A stretch of DNA of 28,935 nucleotides, taken from Ktedonobacteraceae bacterium (GTDB taxonomy: Bacteria; Chloroflexota; Ktedonobacteria; Ktedonobacterales; Ktedonobacteraceae). Position 1 is the first letter of the stretch. Each line of letters starts with the position of its first letter. The notes under the pieces are model-generated. The model did not search any database. It was not told where the DNA came from and was given only the letters and a program-made list of their open reading frames with translations. Location of the stretch: contig JADBKA010000035.1 of NCBI GenBank assembly GCA_014896635.1, forward strand, positions 1 through 28,935, given 5' to 3'. A program made the translations under genes and the position numbers. Shown here one piece after another: positions 15,365-22,091 of this stretch.

Positions 15365-15549
15365 AAGCTACACTCCTCTTCCTGTGAGATATTCGATTTA
15401 CCAGTAATTTTCAGATTCCCGCCTCTCCATACCTGCGTGTTTCCCGATACAATACGCTCCGGTTGTTGCCTCCCCGGCTTCGATGCGACAGCGCCCTGCT
15501 GCGTCTTGAACAGAAAGCAAGGCACTGGCGTGCAACGCATATGCGGGAG

Positions 15550-15578
15550 ATTATACGTCGTAGCTTGTGGAACGTCAA
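15550..15578 (-). promoter_or_regulatory. Strong greA promoter
   Basis: Reading the minus strand: -35 TTGACG (15578-15573), 17-bp spacer, -10 TATAAT (15555-15550). Start is expected near 15543. This leaves a 5' leader of about 179 nt before the greA ATG, with no other gene in it. Confidence 0.75.
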
Positions 15579-15619
15579 GTGACTGCTTCCCTGCTTCTCG
15601 CAGGAATTCTGCCACTTTT

Positions 15620-16843
15620 CTAACCGGTCACAAAGCGGAATAACTTTGTTCCACAAACCGGGCAGACGCCTTCCATTGCGTTGCGCCCGTTTTTTGTCAC
15701 GATTCTGTGCGCGTTCTCCATAAGGCGCTTCTGCCGGCATTTCACGCAGTATGCTTCGACTTGAGCCTGTAAAGCGATCTGTTCGTCCGGCTCTTCGGTC
15801 TCCGCTTCCTGCGTTTCTGCCGTCTCCTCGTCTCGCGGCAGTACAGTTGCAGCAGCGGGCGGAGCACGCTCTTCTTCTCTGCTCTGCGAGGCGTCCGGTG
15901 GCAGGGCCACAGGCGGTGCTTCCTGTTGCCTGTCCATCGCCGCCACCACCTGCCCGGCACGCTCTTCATGAGCCAGCGAACCGGCATCAGCGATGAGCGC
16001 AGTCTGAGTATGTAGTGGCAGGCGTGATCGCGCAGGTGTGATCAGCCAGGCTCGCTCTCCCCAGATAAACTGAACCGGCTGCTGCACTGCCGCCAGGTAC
16101 TGTGAGACATCCAGGTTTAGCCTGCCGCTGAACTGCGCCAGCACAGCGCGATGCGCGCCTAACTGGTGCGCCGCCGCCGACCGGTAATCCAGCTCGTCAT
16201 CACTCACCCGTCCATATTCACGGACCAGAAGAGCGTGCAAAACAGGACGCATGGTGAGCAGAGCGTAGAGCACGAAGCCCGTCAGCGGGTTGGCAGCCAG
16301 CAGCGCCAGCCAGAGCGGAGAGTGGGACGGCCTGAACAGCGAGGCCGGTGAAAGCAGCACCAGACGCTTACAAAGTTCTGGCGTGCAGGCTGCGACAGCT
16401 ATGCTGTAATTGCAACTCAGACAGCTCGCCAGCAGCACCGCCGGGCGTTGCACAACTTCGGTCAGAAAATCGCGGCAGAACGCGACGTAAGTATCAGCCG
16501 AATAATCCAGCGCAAGACGATCTGACAGGCCGTAGCCCGGCAGATCAGGCGCATAAAGACGATAGCGCTGCGCCAGCTCTCCGACCAGGTTGCGCATCTC
16601 ATCAGAGGACGCACCTATACCCGGCGCATGCAGCAGCACCAGAGGCGGCGCCTGCTCATCGCCGAGCACCTTGTAGAAAATATGCCCATGCTTCCATCTA
16701 TAGAGATGTGCCTCGCCCGGCAGCCTGCTCGCCAGTGGTTGAGGCGTTCTCAAAATATAGCGCATCACGACGAGCAGCGCCCCCAGAACCACCCCTAGTA
16801 GCAGTTTTACGCCTGTTCGCAGGCATAGCTGGACTTTTTGCAT
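15620..16843 (-). CDS. Membrane-anchored alpha/beta hydrolase fused to a DUF5679-type zinc ribbon
   Basis: A 407-residue fusion. An N-terminal helix (about 10-28) is followed by an alpha/beta hydrolase domain (about 45-305): PPLVLLHAPGIGASS (oxyanion region), YAPDLPGYGLSDR, and the nucleophile elbow LLASCLSCNYS. The elbow position normally filled by Ser reads Cys141 and the flanking glycines are replaced. The catalytic His is probably His292 (SLAHEERA). The usual acid position after WGER is Ala265, not Asp. A charged linker (about 305-360) leads to a C-terminal zinc ribbon with Cys366/Cys369 and Cys394/Cys397 (AYCVKCR and GVCPVCGTKLFRF), matching DUF5679. The ATG at 16843 has only a weak GAGAGA site. 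Substrate unknown; it may be a poorly active or non-catalytic member. Confidence 0.82.
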   Translation of the reverse strand: MQKVQLCLRTGVKLLLGVVLGALLVVMRYILRTPQPLASRLPGEAHLYRWKHGHIFYKVLGDEQAPPLVLLHAPGIGASSDEMRNLVGELAQRYRLYAPDLPGYGLSDRLALDYSADTYVAFCRDFLTEVVQRPAVLLASCLSCNYSIAVAACTPELCKRLVLLSPASLFRPSHSPLWLALLAANPLTGFVLYALLTMRPVLHALLVREYGRVSDDELDYRSAAAHQLGAHRAVLAQFSGRLNLDVSQYLAAVQQPVQFIWGERAWLITPARSRLPLHTQTALIADAGSLAHEERAGQVVAAMDRQQEAPPVALPPDASQSREEERAPPAAATVLPRDEETAETQEAETEEPDEQIALQAQVEAYCVKCRQKRLMENAHRIVTKNGRNAMEGVCPVCGTKLFRFVTG

Positions 16844-16893
16844 CTATTTCTCTCTTTTCCCCACTGGATACCCCTGACACTGGCATATGTTGT

Positions 16894-16902
16894 AGTATAG
16901 CA
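16894..16902 (-). promoter_or_regulatory. Extended -10 promoter of the hydrolase-zinc ribbon gene
   Basis: Minus strand TGCTATACT (16902-16894): TG, one base, TATACT. Start expected near 16887, about 44 nt before the ATG. The identical 9-mer is used in front of the methyltransferase gene at 21.94 kb. Confidence 0.55.
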
Positions 16903-16968
16903 CGCCGGTTCGAGAGGTGCTACGTCAGAATAAACCTGATTGCCGGGCATTCTCGTGAGAAGAGTGCC

Positions 16969-17040
16969 GCTATTCTGGGTAGATTCCAGAGAGTCTCAAC
17001 GTCAATTATAAAGGAATATCCCCAGAATAGCCATTGACGT
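16969..17040. promoter_or_regulatory. Two interlocked inverted repeats upstream of the exported-protein cassette
   Basis: Pair A is an 11-bp perfect repeat, GCTATTCTGGG (16969-16979) with CCCAGAATAGC (17021-17031). Pair B is an 8-bp repeat, ACGTCAAT (16999-17006) with ATTGACGT (17033-17040). The arms alternate A-B-A'-B', and the last arm contains the -35 box. Binding by one or two regulators, or RNA from an upstream start folding into alternative structures, are both possible. Confidence 0.5.
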
Positions 17041-17063
17041 AACTTATAATTCTGATGTATTAT
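17034..17063 (+). promoter_or_regulatory. Promoter of the exported-protein cassette
   Basis: TTGACG (17034-17039), an 18-bp spacer and TATTAT (17058-17063) in an AT-rich stretch. Start is expected near 17070, giving a leader of about 95 nt before the ATG at 17165. Confidence 0.6.
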
Positions 17064-17164
17064 ATTATATATATGTCAATCGTTCTCTGAAAATTTTGTA
17101 GCTATCGTAGCCAGAGTTCCCCTGGTCAGGAAATATCAACCTGAGTCAGGAAAGGAGGTATATC

Positions 17165-18016
17165 ATGAGTCGTTCACAAGGACGATGGACGACGCTCGCA
17201 ATCCTCAGCAGTGTCGCTATATGCGCTTTTTTTATTACTATCTCTCTTGTTAGTTCAGGCCCTGTCGGCGCTTCTACGTTTGAGAACCAGAGCAGTAAAT
17301 CAGCCAGACCACCGCAACAGGATCAAAAAGTCAGTAGTTGGAGAATGATACCGAACTTCGCTGGTAAGACGCTGCAATGGACACAGACCACCTATACTTT
17401 TACTCCTGACGGCCCTGACCCTGCTAACGGTAAAGCCGTGACAGGAGAAATCTGGCTTGAGGTTGGCAGTGATGGCGTACCTACCCGTACTCATGGCCGT
17501 TACACCTACACTGACGGTTCTTTCTATCAAGAAATTGAGGAAACGGCCTCCTCGCTCATTGTCTCTTTCGGAGCGGGTTATTCTCAGAAAGAGTGCAGCT
17601 CTCCTGGCAAGCCAGTGAATGCAAATAACATGTTCTCTCTCCTACCTCTATTCGCGGATGTAGCAAAGCTTCAGGCGAGCGGATACACAAAGACAACACA
17701 GAGTCTTACACATCCTTTGCCGGCCACTCCATCTCTTGCTGGCAAACAATTTGTACAGAGCTTTCCAAGCAACGTTTCCTCATCTCACTCCTGGTTTGTA
17801 AAGCAGAATCTTCAGGGCGGCTTTCAGCAGGAGCATACATTGTTTGTGAGTTCGGATGGGCGCGTTCTGGGGAATACGGTCCGGTTTTACGCCGCTCATG
17901 GCAAGCTTCTCCAGGATACCTGGATGACTTTTGGACCACTCCAGGTTTATGCATCTACCGATGTCTCTGTGATTGATTCTGCTACACAGCAACTTGAGGA
18001 GAAATGTCATGGATAG
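17165..18016 (+). CDS. Exported protein of unknown function
   Basis: A 283-residue protein with an N-terminal signal peptide: basic start, hydrophobic core at about 9-30, likely cleavage after a small-residue stretch near GPVGA (about residue 36). The mature part is rich in Thr, Ser, Gln and aromatic residues. It has alternating patterns typical of beta sheet, such as KTLQWTQTTYTFTPD and GEIWLEVGSDGVPTRTHGRYTY. This loosely recalls LolA/RseB-like envelope folds, but I cannot assign a family. Two Cys are present (about 140 and near the C terminus). The ribosome site AAAGGAGG is close to perfect. The last 8 bases overlap the next gene, so the two are almost certainly co-translated. Codon use looks AT-richer than in neighbouring housekeeping genes. 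Confidence 0.75.
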   Translation: MSRSQGRWTTLAILSSVAICAFFITISLVSSGPVGASTFENQSSKSARPPQQDQKVSSWRMIPNFAGKTLQWTQTTYTFTPDGPDPANGKAVTGEIWLEVGSDGVPTRTHGRYTYTDGSFYQEIEETASSLIVSFGAGYSQKECSSPGKPVNANNMFSLLPLFADVAKLQASGYTKTTQSLTHPLPATPSLAGKQFVQSFPSNVSSSHSWFVKQNLQGGFQQEHTLFVSSDGRVLGNTVRFYAAHGKLLQDTWMTFGPLQVYASTDVSVIDSATQQLEEKCHG

Positions 18017-18461
18017 AAGAATGAAGTTTATCATTGTTTCTGCCAGTAGTGTGCTGCTCTTTTGCCTTTTTGCACCGGTGGTGTCCGCTGCCTGGACACC
18101 CTGGACAACACCTCACTGGGCGCCGTCTCAGGGACCCTTACGCGGCAATGGTATTACAAGATGGGAAAGCAGCACATTTTTGTGGCAAGTTGCTGCACAA
18201 TCATATTCAGATGTAATAGCTGACTCGCTTGGGGCAGGTGTTAAAGGCTATGATAGATGCGGAAATAATAGCTTCACAATGCGTATGGCAAATACAGACG
18301 CAACCTATAACACTACCTATACCTATGTCTCAGCAGGACCTGGCTATTATTTCGATTGTTCTCCGTATGGCGGAGGACATGTTTATCTCAACTATCATGA
18401 ACATCTTCTAGTCCAGGATGCTGGAGTTACATTTTTTACTGCAGGAGATGCATACTACTAA
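18009..18461 (+). CDS. Small exported aromatic-rich protein of unknown function
   Basis: A 150-residue protein with a clear Sec signal peptide: MDRRMKF, a hydrophobic core and an AxA-like site ending APVVSA, with cleavage near residue 27. The mature part begins AWTPWTTPHWAP. It is rich in Trp, Tyr, Gly and Asn, and has two Cys (DRCGN and FDCSP) that could form one disulfide. It ends in a Gly/Tyr-rich beta-like segment (GGGHVYLNYHEHLLV). The ATG at 18009 lies inside the 3' end of the preceding gene, with GAGGAG 6-7 bp upstream. No family is recognised. A secreted effector, a bacteriocin-like peptide or a spore/mycelium surface protein are all possible, with nothing to choose between them. It is followed by a hairpin with a T tract. 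Confidence 0.72.
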   Translation: MDRRMKFIIVSASSVLLFCLFAPVVSAAWTPWTTPHWAPSQGPLRGNGITRWESSTFLWQVAAQSYSDVIADSLGAGVKGYDRCGNNSFTMRMANTDATYNTTYTYVSAGPGYYFDCSPYGGGHVYLNYHEHLLVQDAGVTFFTAGDAYY

Positions 18462-18543
18462 TGTAACATCCCCTCACATTACCTATACAAGGGTTAAAAG
18501 ATCCGCACAGCAGTAGAGGAAACCATAAAAAGCATAGGGTCTC

Positions 18544-18568
18544 TACTTTATATGGTAAAGTATTTTTT
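18544..18568 (+). terminator. Hairpin with T6 tract after the exported pair
   Basis: TACTTTA (18544-18550) and TAAAGTA (18556-18562) form a 7-bp AT-rich stem with a 5-nt loop, followed immediately by TTTTTT (18563-18568). The stem is weak but the geometry is that of an intrinsic terminator. It would separate the first two exported genes from the third. Confidence 0.45.
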
Positions 18569-18634
18569 GCTCTGATCTGCATATTTACTTTTTCTGAGGA
18601 GCTTCATTCTGGAAGTTAAGAAGGGACTATTTTC

Positions 18635-18661
18635 ATGGGGCATTTCAGTTTTCGCATGTGA
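18635..18661 (+). other. Eight-codon leader ORF overlapping the next start codon
   Basis: ATG at 18635, preceded by AGAAGGGA, opens a reading frame of eight codons ending in ATGTGA. The GTG at 18658 is embedded in that ending, and the downstream gene has no ribosome site of its own. This arrangement would let ribosomes re-initiate, but it may be chance. Confidence 0.3.
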
Positions 18662-19176
18662 AGACAACAATGAGAAAAAAAATAATCCTGCTTCTGCTTG
18701 TGTTCCTGGTCGTTCTGGTTTCGACTGTTTCCTGGCTGCTGATGGGTGCTCACCAGAGCTATGTGTATAGCGGTCCTGAATTTCTTGATAGCGACGGGAA
18801 TTCTCTTGAAACTCTCTCTGTCCGGTGGAAGATTACTGCCGGCCCGGTAAAGTATGCTTTTACTCCTGATGCTGTGCTTCTAGAAGCAAAACTGGTTGGC
18901 CCTTTTAAGGATGTTGATGAGTTACTCAACTGGTCACGGACCTCTGACTTCGCGCGGAAAGACGCTCCGCCAGTAGTAGCCTCGGCCTCACCGATTAAAA
19001 CTGATAACTGGACAAATAAACCCCAGACCAGTGTTTTGATTATTCCTGCCGGTACACCTGCGGGTATTTATGATCTGTACCATACGGTGAGTGTGCAATC
19101 TTTCACCGGGAGCAAGATTACACGCTTTCACGGCATAGCGAAAATCAATTGTCCTGCAAATGGGCCTTGCCATTAG
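18658..19176 (+). CDS. Exported or membrane-anchored protein of unknown function
   Basis: A 172-residue protein with a basic N terminus (MRKKI) and a hydrophobic helix to about residue 30, either a signal peptide or an anchor. The outer part is beta-like (SLETLSVRWKITAGPVKYAF, TSVLIIPAGTPAGIYDLYHTVSVQ) and ends with two Cys in NCPANGPCH. Start could be GTG at 18658 or ATG at 18670; neither has a convincing ribosome site. I do not recognise a family. Together with the two genes before it, this makes three consecutive exported products of unknown role on one strand, possibly one functional group despite the hairpin between them. Confidence 0.65.
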   Translation: MKTTMRKKIILLLLVFLVVLVSTVSWLLMGAHQSYVYSGPEFLDSDGNSLETLSVRWKITAGPVKYAFTPDAVLLEAKLVGPFKDVDELLNWSRTSDFARKDAPPVVASASPIKTDNWTNKPQTSVLIIPAGTPAGIYDLYHTVSVQSFTGSKITRFHGIAKINCPANGPCH

Positions 19177-19264
19177 GGCAAGAACTGCCAGCCCTTCCTG
19201 GATCATCAACCACGCTTGCGGAAAACAGAGAGTTTCCCTACTGGAAATTCGACACGAACAGTCT

Positions 19265-19293
19265 TATAATGAGGCCAGAACGGTCGGACCGTT
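19265..19293 (+). promoter_or_regulatory. plsY promoter -10 with palindrome at the start site
   Basis: A perfect TATAAT (19265-19270) has no clear -35. Directly downstream is the near-perfect palindrome AACGGTCGGACCGTT (19279-19293), covering the expected start near 19277 and the first transcribed bases. The position and shape fit a repressor operator (TetR-like half sites are one possibility), or a short hairpin at the 5' end of the mRNA. Confidence 0.45.
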
Positions 19294-19353
19294 TGCAAAA
19301 AGGCGTCCATCTCCGTCGTGTCATGGATGCCGGGTAAGGTAAAGGAGGCTGCG

Positions 19354-20058
19354 ATGCCTGATATCATCCTTTCCCTGCTGCTTGCCGCACTCGTGGCTTA
19401 TCTGTGGGGGTCCATCCCCACCGGCTACTGGATGGGAAAACTGCTGCGCGGCAGAGATTTCGATGTCCGCGATCATGGGAGTCGCAAAACAGGCGCGACG
19501 AATGTACAGCGCACGCTGGGTACGGGACCCGCTGTCATTGTGCTGTTTTTCGACCTTTCAAAGGGCATTGGCCCGGCGCTGCTGGCGACCTTTGTGCCGC
19601 TGTTCCAGGCGGGCGGCTGGGGCATATTTCTCGCGGGCCTGCTGGCTTTTCTGGGACACTGCTTTCCGGTTTTTATCGGCTTTAAAGGCGGGCGCGGCGT
19701 TTTAACCGGAGCTGGCGCGCTGCTGGTGACGTCGCCTCTCACCTTCCTCATCGGCGCTGTCACCACGCTGAGCACCATCGCCATCTGGCGCTACGTCTCT
19801 TTAGGCTCGCTCGTTGGCAGCCTGACCTCGATTGTCTGTGGCCTCGCCTTCTATTTTATCGGCCAGGCCAATCCGGCCTTCTTTGGCAGAGTCACTCTAC
19901 CGCAAATGCTTTTTATGGTTGTGGTTCCTGCTCTGGTGATTATTCTCCACCATGATAATATTGGCCGCCTCTTAGCCGGCAGAGAGCGCAAACTCGGCCA
20001 GAAGGTATCTACTCCCACAGGGCAGGGACAGGGTTCGCCCTCTAATCTCAAGGCGTAA
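19354..20058 (+). CDS. plsY: Glycerol-3-phosphate acyltransferase PlsY
   Basis: A 234-residue integral membrane enzyme that acylates glycerol-3-phosphate from acyl-phosphate, the first step of phospholipid synthesis in bacteria using the PlsX/PlsY route. Motifs: the cytoplasmic loop GSIPTGYWMGKLLRG, then DHGSRKTGATNVQRTLG (motif GATN), GHCFPVFIGFKGGRGV (glycine-rich motif) and a late His-containing HHDNIGRLLAGRERKLG. Several hydrophobic helices separate them. The SRKTGATN form is a variant of the common SGNIGATN. AGGAGG 6 bp before the ATG at 19354 fixes the start. It converges on pgsA with only 4 bp between the stop codons. Confidence 0.93.
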   Translation: MPDIILSLLLAALVAYLWGSIPTGYWMGKLLRGRDFDVRDHGSRKTGATNVQRTLGTGPAVIVLFFDLSKGIGPALLATFVPLFQAGGWGIFLAGLLAFLGHCFPVFIGFKGGRGVLTGAGALLVTSPLTFLIGAVTTLSTIAIWRYVSLGSLVGSLTSIVCGLAFYFIGQANPAFFGRVTLPQMLFMVVVPALVIILHHDNIGRLLAGRERKLGQKVSTPTGQGQGSPSNLKA

Positions 20059-20062
20059 GAAC

Positions 20063-20677
20063 TCAGCGCTCTTCACTCTGCTCCTGCAAGAGCGGCAGAG
20101 CACTGACGGTATACTCAATGCCGGAAAAAACGGTCCAGATCATCGCCACAATCAGCAGCACATCGGAAAGCAGCAGCAGCAGCTCGCTGGCGTTAACCGT
20201 CTGGCTATTAAAGGTGAGCATCAGAGGGAAGAGCGAGAGCATATGCGCGCCCAGCCCTTTCGCCAGCAGCAGGCCCCCCAGGGCAACCATTGTAATAAAC
20301 GTCTTCTGCTTGCCCCACATACCGGCGGGAATGACCTTGCCTTTTGCCGCCGCCATCGAGCGCAGGCCCGTCACCAGAAATTCGCGCGCGATAATAATGC
20401 AGACAAGCCAGGCCGGCACCAGTCCAATCTGGACCAGTGCAATGAGGATGGCCGACACAAACACCTTATCAGCGGTCAGATCCAGGAATACACCGAGCGA
20501 GGAGACAACTTTCAGGCGACGAGCCAGGTAGCCATCGAAAAAATCGGTGAGCGATGCCAGAACAAAAAGCAGTGTGGCGAGAAGAAACGCCCAGGGCTGA
20601 TTGATCAGCACCAGAATAAACACCAGCACCGTCGCCAGTAATCTGCTCATACTGAGCAGATTCGGGGGATTAAACAT
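20063..20677 (-). CDS. pgsA: CDP-diacylglycerol-glycerol-3-phosphate 3-phosphatidyltransferase
   Basis: A 204-residue membrane CDP-alcohol phosphatidyltransferase making phosphatidylglycerol phosphate. The signature D-x2-D-G-x2-A-R-x8-G-x3-D-x3-D is complete (Asp45, Asp48, Gly49, Ala52, Arg53, Gly62, Asp66, Asp70). The opening NPPNLLSMSRLLATVLVF and LVTGLRSMAAAKGKVIPAGMWGKQKT are typical of PgsA. Start ATG at 20677 has GAGGTG 6 bp upstream. A TATAAT lies on the minus strand at 20817-20812, which would give a leader of about 130 nt. Phosphatidylglycerol made by this enzyme is also the lipid donor for Lgt encoded at 6.8 kb. Alternative CDP-alcohol transferases have the same signature, but the flanking sequence favours PgsA. 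Confidence 0.9.
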   Translation of the reverse strand: MFNPPNLLSMSRLLATVLVFILVLINQPWAFLLATLLFVLASLTDFFDGYLARRLKVVSSLGVFLDLTADKVFVSAILIALVQIGLVPAWLVCIIIAREFLVTGLRSMAAAKGKVIPAGMWGKQKTFITMVALGGLLLAKGLGAHMLSLFPLMLTFNSQTVNASELLLLLSDVLLIVAMIWTVFSGIEYTVSALPLLQEQSEER

Positions 20678-20921
20678 ACAAACACCTCACAGAACTCCGC
20701 CTCTGCCATATCGCCAGGCATAGCTCAATTCAATCAAGCGAACAGGGTCACGCAGGTCATAAGCCGGGCAACCCATAAAAATGCAACGTTTTGAGCGGTG
20801 AAATCTAATTTATTATATGCGACGGAGCCAGCAATGTATAGGGCCTGTCGTACCGGTAGAGAATGTTCCTCTGGGGAAGAAGGAGGCGGCTCTATTGATA
20901 GCAAGTTGGGCCTGCCTCGCT
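20678..20921. other. Intergenic region upstream of pgsA, no gene seen
   Basis: No convincing coding frame. It contains an AT-rich patch at about 20805-20818 that can be read as a -10 on either strand: TATAAT on the minus strand toward pgsA, or TTGAGC-17 bp-TATATG on the plus strand toward the 3' end of the methyltransferase gene. The minus-strand reading is more sensible. Confidence 0.3.
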
Positions 20922-21935
20922 CTAGCGCGTACGCACGGCGACAAGGATATCGCGTTTCTTGATGACGCGATCCACCGCATGCGCAAACTGGGTGTAGGGT
21001 GGCTCATCTTGCACTTGCAGGTGGCTATGCCTGGCACAGAGTGCGACCATAGCAGCACGCTCGATGCGAGTGGCGTTCCAGGCCAGCGCCAGTGTGCCGC
21101 CCGGCAGTAGCAGGCGCTCCCAGACAGGCAGGGCTTTGCCGAGCAGGGCCTCAATTTCGCCGATATGCTGGATGCCATAGGGCAGATCGGCAACCACAGC
21201 ATGCACATGCGCGCCCCCCGGTACATCACGTAAATGCATCTCAGCATCGCAGGTATCGCCATGCGCAAGCACCAGCAAACGCCGGTCAGTCTTCGGACCA
21301 ATCTCGAAGCGATAACGCCTTCCCGCCTTGCGTCCGCGCTCGTCAAGCTCTTTAAAAGAGATACGCTCGTGTTCCAGATATTGCCGCACAAACACTGCCG
21401 TCGTCTCTACATCCTGCCGGTCCAATTCTATTCCCGCAGCATCATAGCCGCCAGCCAGCGCCACAAAAAGCGTCGTTCCACCGCCAGCCAGCGGATCGAG
21501 GATTCTGAGGCGCTCTGCGTACCGCTCGGCAAAATCTCCAGCAAACAGCGCGACGTTGAGCAGCACGCGCGTGAAAACCTCATTCGTTTTGCCCTTATAA
21601 CGCCGCGCTTCCGCCATCTCACGAGGCACGAAAGGGGTAAAATGGGATTCGACAGGACGCAGCAATGGTCCCTGTACCACGCCTATACGCTCAAAATATT
21701 CGTAGACCTCGCTCGTTGCTCCCAGGCGCGGCAGCACATCGCATAGCGTGGCTGTTTGCAGGCAGCCCTCATCAACAGTTGCCAGCAGATACTCCTGCCC
21801 GGCCAGCTTCAGCGGCCCGATTTCATGAATTGCAGGGCCAAACGGGCTGACAAGTAGCTCTGGCAGCGCCAGCGCAGTCGCCATGCTGGCATACTGCGTA
21901 CTCCGTTGTGGGGTGATTTTCAGTGCCAGTTTCAC
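20922..21935 (-). CDS. SAM-dependent RNA/DNA methyltransferase (Trm11/UPF0020-like)
   Basis: A 337-residue protein. The C-terminal half is a Rossmann methyltransferase with motif I DPLAGGGTTL (147-156), GIELDRQDVE (SAM ribose contact) and catalytic motif IV ADLPYG (249-254), a variant of the (D/N)PPY motif used by enzymes that methylate exocyclic amines of guanine or adenine. The order of motifs and YKGKTNEVFTRVLLNVAL before motif I resemble Trm11/UPF0020 tRNA or rRNA guanine-N2 methyltransferases. The N-terminal 100 residues could be a degenerate THUMP-like RNA-binding part, which is a guess. The start GTG at 21935 has no ribosome site and lies 7 nt after a -10 box, so the mRNA is probably leaderless. 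The exact substrate is unknown. Confidence 0.82.
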   Translation of the reverse strand: MKLALKITPQRSTQYASMATALALPELLVSPFGPAIHEIGPLKLAGQEYLLATVDEGCLQTATLCDVLPRLGATSEVYEYFERIGVVQGPLLRPVESHFTPFVPREMAEARRYKGKTNEVFTRVLLNVALFAGDFAERYAERLRILDPLAGGGTTLFVALAGGYDAAGIELDRQDVETTAVFVRQYLEHERISFKELDERGRKAGRRYRFEIGPKTDRRLLVLAHGDTCDAEMHLRDVPGGAHVHAVVADLPYGIQHIGEIEALLGKALPVWERLLLPGGTLALAWNATRIERAAMVALCARHSHLQVQDEPPYTQFAHAVDRVIKKRDILVAVRTR

Positions 21936-21942
21936 AGGCCAT

Positions 21943-21951
21943 AGTATAGCA
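21943..21951 (-). promoter_or_regulatory. Extended -10 promoter giving a probably leaderless mRNA
   Basis: Minus strand TGCTATACT (21951-21943). Seven bases then separate it from the GTG start at 21935, which places the expected transcription start at or one base before the start codon. Confidence 0.55.
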
Positions 21952-22091
21952 TGGCACGGCGCGGCCCGCTACCGCTCCACTTCCCAGGCTTTCAGTTCTT
22001 CTTTGTGACGACACCCCACGCCTCAAGGCAGTGGGGATGCAGAGGCCCTCTCCTCAATTCCTTCTGATGAAGAAAAAAAGGGAAAAAGGAA

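Noticed and set aside
15361..15615. Small minus-strand ORF of 84 codons upstream of greA
   Set aside because: It covers the greA promoter and leader, has no ribosome site or recognisable features, and its composition is not protein-like.
20817..21110. Plus-strand ORF of 97 codons at the 3' end of the methyltransferase gene
   Set aside because: It is mostly antisense to a well-supported coding region and has no ribosome site or family signal.
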